A DNA stretch of 14,764 bases from Candidatus Delongbacteria bacterium. GTDB taxonomy: Bacteria; Delongbacteria; UBA4055. This document shows, one piece after another, positions 14,616 to 14,764 of this stretch (within the stretch, counting starts at the first letter, position 1; the number at the start of each line of letters is the position of its first letter). The notes beneath the pieces were generated by a model. It saw only the letters and a list, made by a program, of their open reading frames with translations, made no database searches and had not been told where the DNA came from. Position numbers and translations under genes: made by a program. The stretch covers positions 1 through 14,764 of the forward strand of contig JAFGUL010000212.1 in the NCBI GenBank assembly GCA_016938535.1. Direction: 5' to 3'.

Positions 14616-14643
14616 TTGCAGAAAATATGTTTTAATATACTAT
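14616..14643 (+). promoter_or_regulatory. Predicted promoter of the RRM protein gene
   Basis: TTGCAG (14616-14621), 16-bp spacer, TACTAT (14638-14643). Just upstream is a small inverted repeat, AATCAA (14596-14601) and TTGATT (14610-14615), which could be an operator or chance in AT-rich DNA. Predicted transcription start near 14650 leaves an untranslated leader of about 75 nt. Confidence 0.55.
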
Positions 14644-14723
14644 ACCCAATTAAATTATTGGAGAGAGAGCGGTTTGGTCCGTACAGAAAAAATAAACAGG
14701 GAAACGCAAATCAGGAGAGGCGA

Positions 14724-14764
14724 ATGAAAATCTATGTGGGAAATCTGTCTTACAACACGACCGA
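14724..14764 (+). CDS. RNA-binding protein with RRM domain (5' end only)
   Basis: Only 13 complete codons are present: MKIYVGNLSYNTT. The IYVGNL hexapeptide directly after the start is the RNP-2 motif that opens bacterial RRM proteins, which are small single-domain RNA-binding proteins often tied to cold or stress responses. The start follows AGGAG (14713-14717) with 6 nt spacing. The gene runs off the right edge. The match rests on a very short stretch but is characteristic. Confidence 0.85.
   Translation, partial: MKIYVGNLSYNTT

Noticed and set aside
14485..14723. Sigma-54 (-24/-12) promoter sought near the activator gene and other intergenic regions.
   Set aside because: No GG-N10-GC element of the expected form was seen in any gap; the sigma-70-like elements explain the starts.

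Overview
The window looks like chromosomal sequence from a diderm (outer-membrane) bacterium with AT-rich intergenic DNA. Support for this is a LpxL/HtrB-type lipid A acyltransferase, an LptE-family lipoprotein, two further lipoproteins, and a roughly 1,000-residue secreted beta-strand-rich protein that looks like an outer-membrane barrel. The gene pair 'sigma-54 activator + LptE-family lipoprotein' is an arrangement I know from Bacteroidota, so a member of the wider FCB assemblage is plausible. The phylum cannot be fixed from this sequence. I see no rRNA, tRNA, CRISPR array, insertion sequence or phage gene.

Layout: (1) 1-1806, + strand: gcvH and gcvPA of the glycine cleavage system, closed by a strong terminator; gcvPB does not follow. 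(2) 1821-2777: a lipid A acyltransferase gene, then a bidirectional terminator shared with the convergent rpmB (2795-3022, -). (3) 3135-3522: a small SmpA/OmlA(BamE)-like lipoprotein gene with a near-ideal promoter and Shine-Dalgarno but apparently an ATC or ATT start codon. (4) 3543-6623, -: two tandem MIO-type ammonia-lyase genes. The upstream one is a canonical HutH (Ala-Ser-Gly). The downstream one keeps all known catalytic residues but has Ala-Cys-Gly as cofactor precursor. (5) 6688-12326: a divergent envelope locus with a secreted TolB-like/TPR protein (-), a giant predicted outer-membrane protein (+) and a beta-propeller lipoprotein (+). The two + genes share a nearly identical promoter element. 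(6) 12348-14484, -: an operon of sigma-54-type activator, LptE-family lipoprotein (ATGA overlap) and an adenosine-specific kinase-family protein. (7) 14724 to the end, +: the start of an RRM RNA-binding protein gene with a leader of about 75 nt.

Seven promoters of the same general type (TTGNAN, 16-17 bp, TATTAT/TATATT/TAATAT-like) fall at the starts of transcription units and helped choose start codons. In two cases the obvious long reading frame begins upstream of the predicted transcription start, and I moved the start to a later codon.

Most of the window is ordinary core metabolism and envelope biogenesis. The points most worth a second look are the non-canonical start codon, the Ala-Cys-Gly MIO lyase beside a normal HutH, the unnamed outer-membrane locus with its shared promoter element, and the GSFTSA variant of the GAFTGA loop. 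I found nothing that I can defend as a wholly new biological system.
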